Assembly (NCBI RefSeq): GCF_000023465.1
Contig: NC_014041.1
Coordinates: 1 to 64,000 of the forward strand
Source of the DNA: Zunongwangia profunda SM-A87
GTDB lineage: Bacteria; Bacteroidota; Bacteroidia; Flavobacteriales; Flavobacteriaceae
DNA length: 64,000 bases
Direction of reading: 5' to 3'
Shown: piece by piece, positions 62,763 to 64,000 of the stretch
Numbering within the stretch: the stretch's first letter is position 1
Layout of the letters: every line of letters starts with the position of its first letter
Translations under genes and position numbers: made by a program
Notes under the pieces: generated by a model
What the model saw: only the letters and a program-made list of their open reading frames with translations
The model's database searches: none
What the model was told of the DNA's origin: nothing

Positions 62763-62961
62763 TAAATATCTTGTATTTGTAAATGTAGGTTTCCAGATGG
62801 CAATTATCATTGCCGGTGCAGTCTTTTTGGGGATTTGGTTAGACAAAAAATTTCCTAATAAATTTTCTGCATACACAATTTCAGTATCACTATTAGGTGT
62901 TTTTATTGCTTTATTCCAGGTAATAAGAAGTGTTAAAAATATAAGTAAAGACGACGAATAG
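62743..62961 (+). CDS. AtpZ/AtpI family protein
   Basis: A 72-residue protein with two hydrophobic helices (YLVFVNVGFQMAIIIAGAVFLGIWLDKKF and SVSLLGVFIALFQVIRSV). The GIWLDKKF pattern is that of AtpZ/AtpI, which helps assemble the c-ring of ATP synthase. It overlaps the bactofilin gene by 20 bases and abuts the next gene (TAG then ATG), which places it at the head of the ATP synthase operon. Confidence 0.85.
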   Translation: MKNNQRNKYLVFVNVGFQMAIIIAGAVFLGIWLDKKFPNKFSAYTISVSLLGVFIALFQVIRSVKNISKDDE

Positions 62962-63348
62962 ATGGGAAAACCATTATTAAATTTCCTTAAGGTATTCTTA
63001 CCTTTTTCTTTAATATTATTTATAATTCAATTTCTGGTTATTTCAAATTTCATAGAAGCAAGCCTATATTACAGTACGCTTGCTAATTATGCCTTTCATA
63101 TTTTCGCCACATTGCTTATTTATACCCTCTTGCTATATATAAACCTTAATTTTTCAGATAAAACGGGTTTTGCTTTTATGGGGTTGGGTTTGTTAAAAAT
63201 GGTTTCGGCGGTTTTGTTTTTGTTGCCGGCATTGCTTGATGATGAGGTTTCAATTTTTGCTCAGGTTATCGCTTTTTTTGTGCCTTATTTTATTTTTTTG
63301 ATTTTCGAAACCACTTTTGCCGTAAAATTGATTAATCATAATAAATGA
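62962..63348 (+). CDS. Small membrane protein at head of ATP synthase operon (DUF6168-type)
   Basis: A 128-residue protein with about four hydrophobic helices (beginning FLKVFLPFSLILFIIQFLVIS and ending VIAFFVPYFIFLIFETTFAVKLI). I think it matches a DUF6168-type flavobacterial family but I am not sure. Its place directly behind atpZ and before atpB suggests a role like AtpI, in c-ring or F0 assembly. The stop and start codons abut those of atpZ. Confidence 0.7.
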   Translation: MGKPLLNFLKVFLPFSLILFIIQFLVISNFIEASLYYSTLANYAFHIFATLLIYTLLLYINLNFSDKTGFAFMGLGLLKMVSAVLFLLPALLDDEVSIFAQVIAFFVPYFIFLIFETTFAVKLINHNK

Positions 63349-63407
63349 TTGAATATCAATAATTTTTAAGATTAATTGAAATCTAAATAAAAAATTAAAA
63401 TGTGGAC

Positions 63408-63437
63408 TTTCACATAAAAAATAAAAGTATACCTTTG
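63408..63437 (+). promoter_or_regulatory. Putative atpB promoter
   Basis: TACCTTTG (63430-63437) fits the -7 consensus, and TTT (63408-63410) lies at exactly the 19-base spacing expected for -33. The ATG of atpB is 45 bases on. This suggests that atpB has its own promoter besides read-through from atpZ. Confidence 0.5.
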
Positions 63438-63481
63438 CACCGAAATTTAGAGCCCATAATTTTATAAGTAGACCAGGTATT

Positions 63482-64000
63482 ATGATAGCACAGAAATCGT
63501 TAAAGATTATAGTGACATTTGCACTAGCCTTACTTCCGGTTTTTTCTTTTGCATCAAAAGAGGACTCTTTAGTAGAAGCTGAAAAAGAATTTAATGCTAC
63601 AGATATGATTCTTCACCATATTGGTGATGCACATGGCTGGCATTTTTATGGAGAAGGAGAGAATTCTTTCACACTACCACTTCCGGTGATTTTATATACC
63701 GATAATGGTCTTGTAACTTTTATGTCTAGTGAATTTCACCATGATACCGAAGGGCATCATGTAGTCGAAAAAAACGGAATGAGTTTCGTTAATCTTCACG
63801 AAAAGATTTATCAATTAGAAGAAGGTGCTCATGAGGTTGAGTTTGATAAGGAACACCATCCTTTAAATGCAGAGCGTCCTATCGATTTATCGATCACTAA
63901 AAACGTAGCGGCTATGTTTATCACCGTTATCATTATGTTGATCATTTTTAGTCGTTTAGCCTCCTTCCACAAAAAGAATAAACACGCTCCAAAGGGCTTT
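63482..64000 (+). CDS. atpB: F0F1 ATP synthase subunit a (3' end outside window)
   Basis: Subunit a forms the proton path of F-type ATP synthase. The visible 173 residues hold a signal-like helix (LKIIVTFALALLPVFSFA), a His-rich periplasmic segment (ILHHIGDAHGWHFYGEGENSF, then SEFHHDTEGHH), typical of the Bacteroidota version, and the first transmembrane helix (VAAMFITVIIMLIIFSRLASFHKKNK). The Arg-bearing helix lies beyond the window edge. The start ATG at 63482 is 133 bases after the preceding gene. Confidence 0.93.
   Translation, partial: MIAQKSLKIIVTFALALLPVFSFASKEDSLVEAEKEFNATDMILHHIGDAHGWHFYGEGENSFTLPLPVILYTDNGLVTFMSSEFHHDTEGHHVVEKNGMSFVNLHEKIYQLEEGAHEVEFDKEHHPLNAERPIDLSITKNVAAMFITVIIMLIIFSRLASFHKKNKHAPKGF

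Noticed and set aside
1..64000. CRISPR arrays, restriction or toxin-antitoxin islands
   Set aside because: No regular direct repeats and no matching genes were found by reading; the genes are housekeeping or envelope-related.

Overview
The window reads as a chromosomal stretch of a marine-type Flavobacteriaceae (Bacteroidota). The evidence is low G+C with strong A/T codon bias, many copies of the Bacteroidota -7 promoter motif TAnnTTTG just upstream of genes, and families typical of the group: a SprE/PorW-type gliding/type IX secretion lipoprotein, a GIN-domain protein, and DUF4175, DUF4837, DUF4254, DUF5687 and DUF6427 proteins. A Gramella/Zunongwangia-like genus is my guess from protein flavour only. 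No prophage, insertion sequence, CRISPR array or defence island was seen. Most of the window is ordinary core genome.

Layout. 1-2.2 kb: a GH20 hexosaminidase (cut by the window edge) and an MFS sugar permease, probably for amino-sugar uptake. 2.4-8.5 kb: lepA, a YebC-family translation factor, a CPA1 antiporter and a metallo-beta-lactamase-fold hydrolase. 8.5-16.2 kb: exported S8 and M1 peptidases, a frameshifted D-lactate dehydrogenase-type gene, rnpA, an S41 peptidase, an ElaA-type acetyltransferase and rpiB. 16.25-16.75 kb: an AT-rich intergenic region with DnaA-box-like sites that is a candidate replication origin. 16.75-28.5 kb: two small proteins, RNase R, a GIN-domain protein, a LysE exporter, tRNA-Cys, folB, a lipoprotein, an APC permease, glnS, a YtxH/holin-like trio and gltX. 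28.7-36.4 kb: DUF4175, ybeY, mnmG, a lipoprotein, a methyltransferase and an OmpH/Skp-like lipoprotein. Two parS-like palindromes flank mnmG. 36.5-49.9 kb: a DoxX-like protein, holB, pgk, an MltD-like transglycosylase, DUF4837, tatA, an M23 peptidase, GH3, a DUF6909-like protein, and a surface-polysaccharide group (UDP-xylose synthase, GT2, CapK/PaaK-like). 49.9-54.4 kb: a damaged purD, DUF6341/DUF6427 membrane proteins, DUF4254 and GT9. 54.4-59.7 kb: a ferredoxin-type reductase and a PadR-controlled ABC-transporter operon. 59.8-64 kb: SprE, bactofilin and the start of the F-type ATP synthase operon (atpZ, a small membrane protein, atpB).

What stands out. (1) The N-terminal part of purD has been replaced by about 160 bp that translate as a MATE efflux-transporter fragment, fused in frame to the rest of PurD. 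This is either a real recombination event or an assembly chimera. (2) A one-base loss in an A-run breaks the D-lactate dehydrogenase-type gene. (3) Two parS-like palindromes lie around mnmG, 16-18 kb from an AT-rich region with two consensus DnaA boxes, which suggests that the window covers the origin-proximal macrodomain. (4) A PadR-ABC operon carries two tandem paralogous membrane proteins of unknown role. No complete new system could be demonstrated. These loci are the ones that merit a second look.
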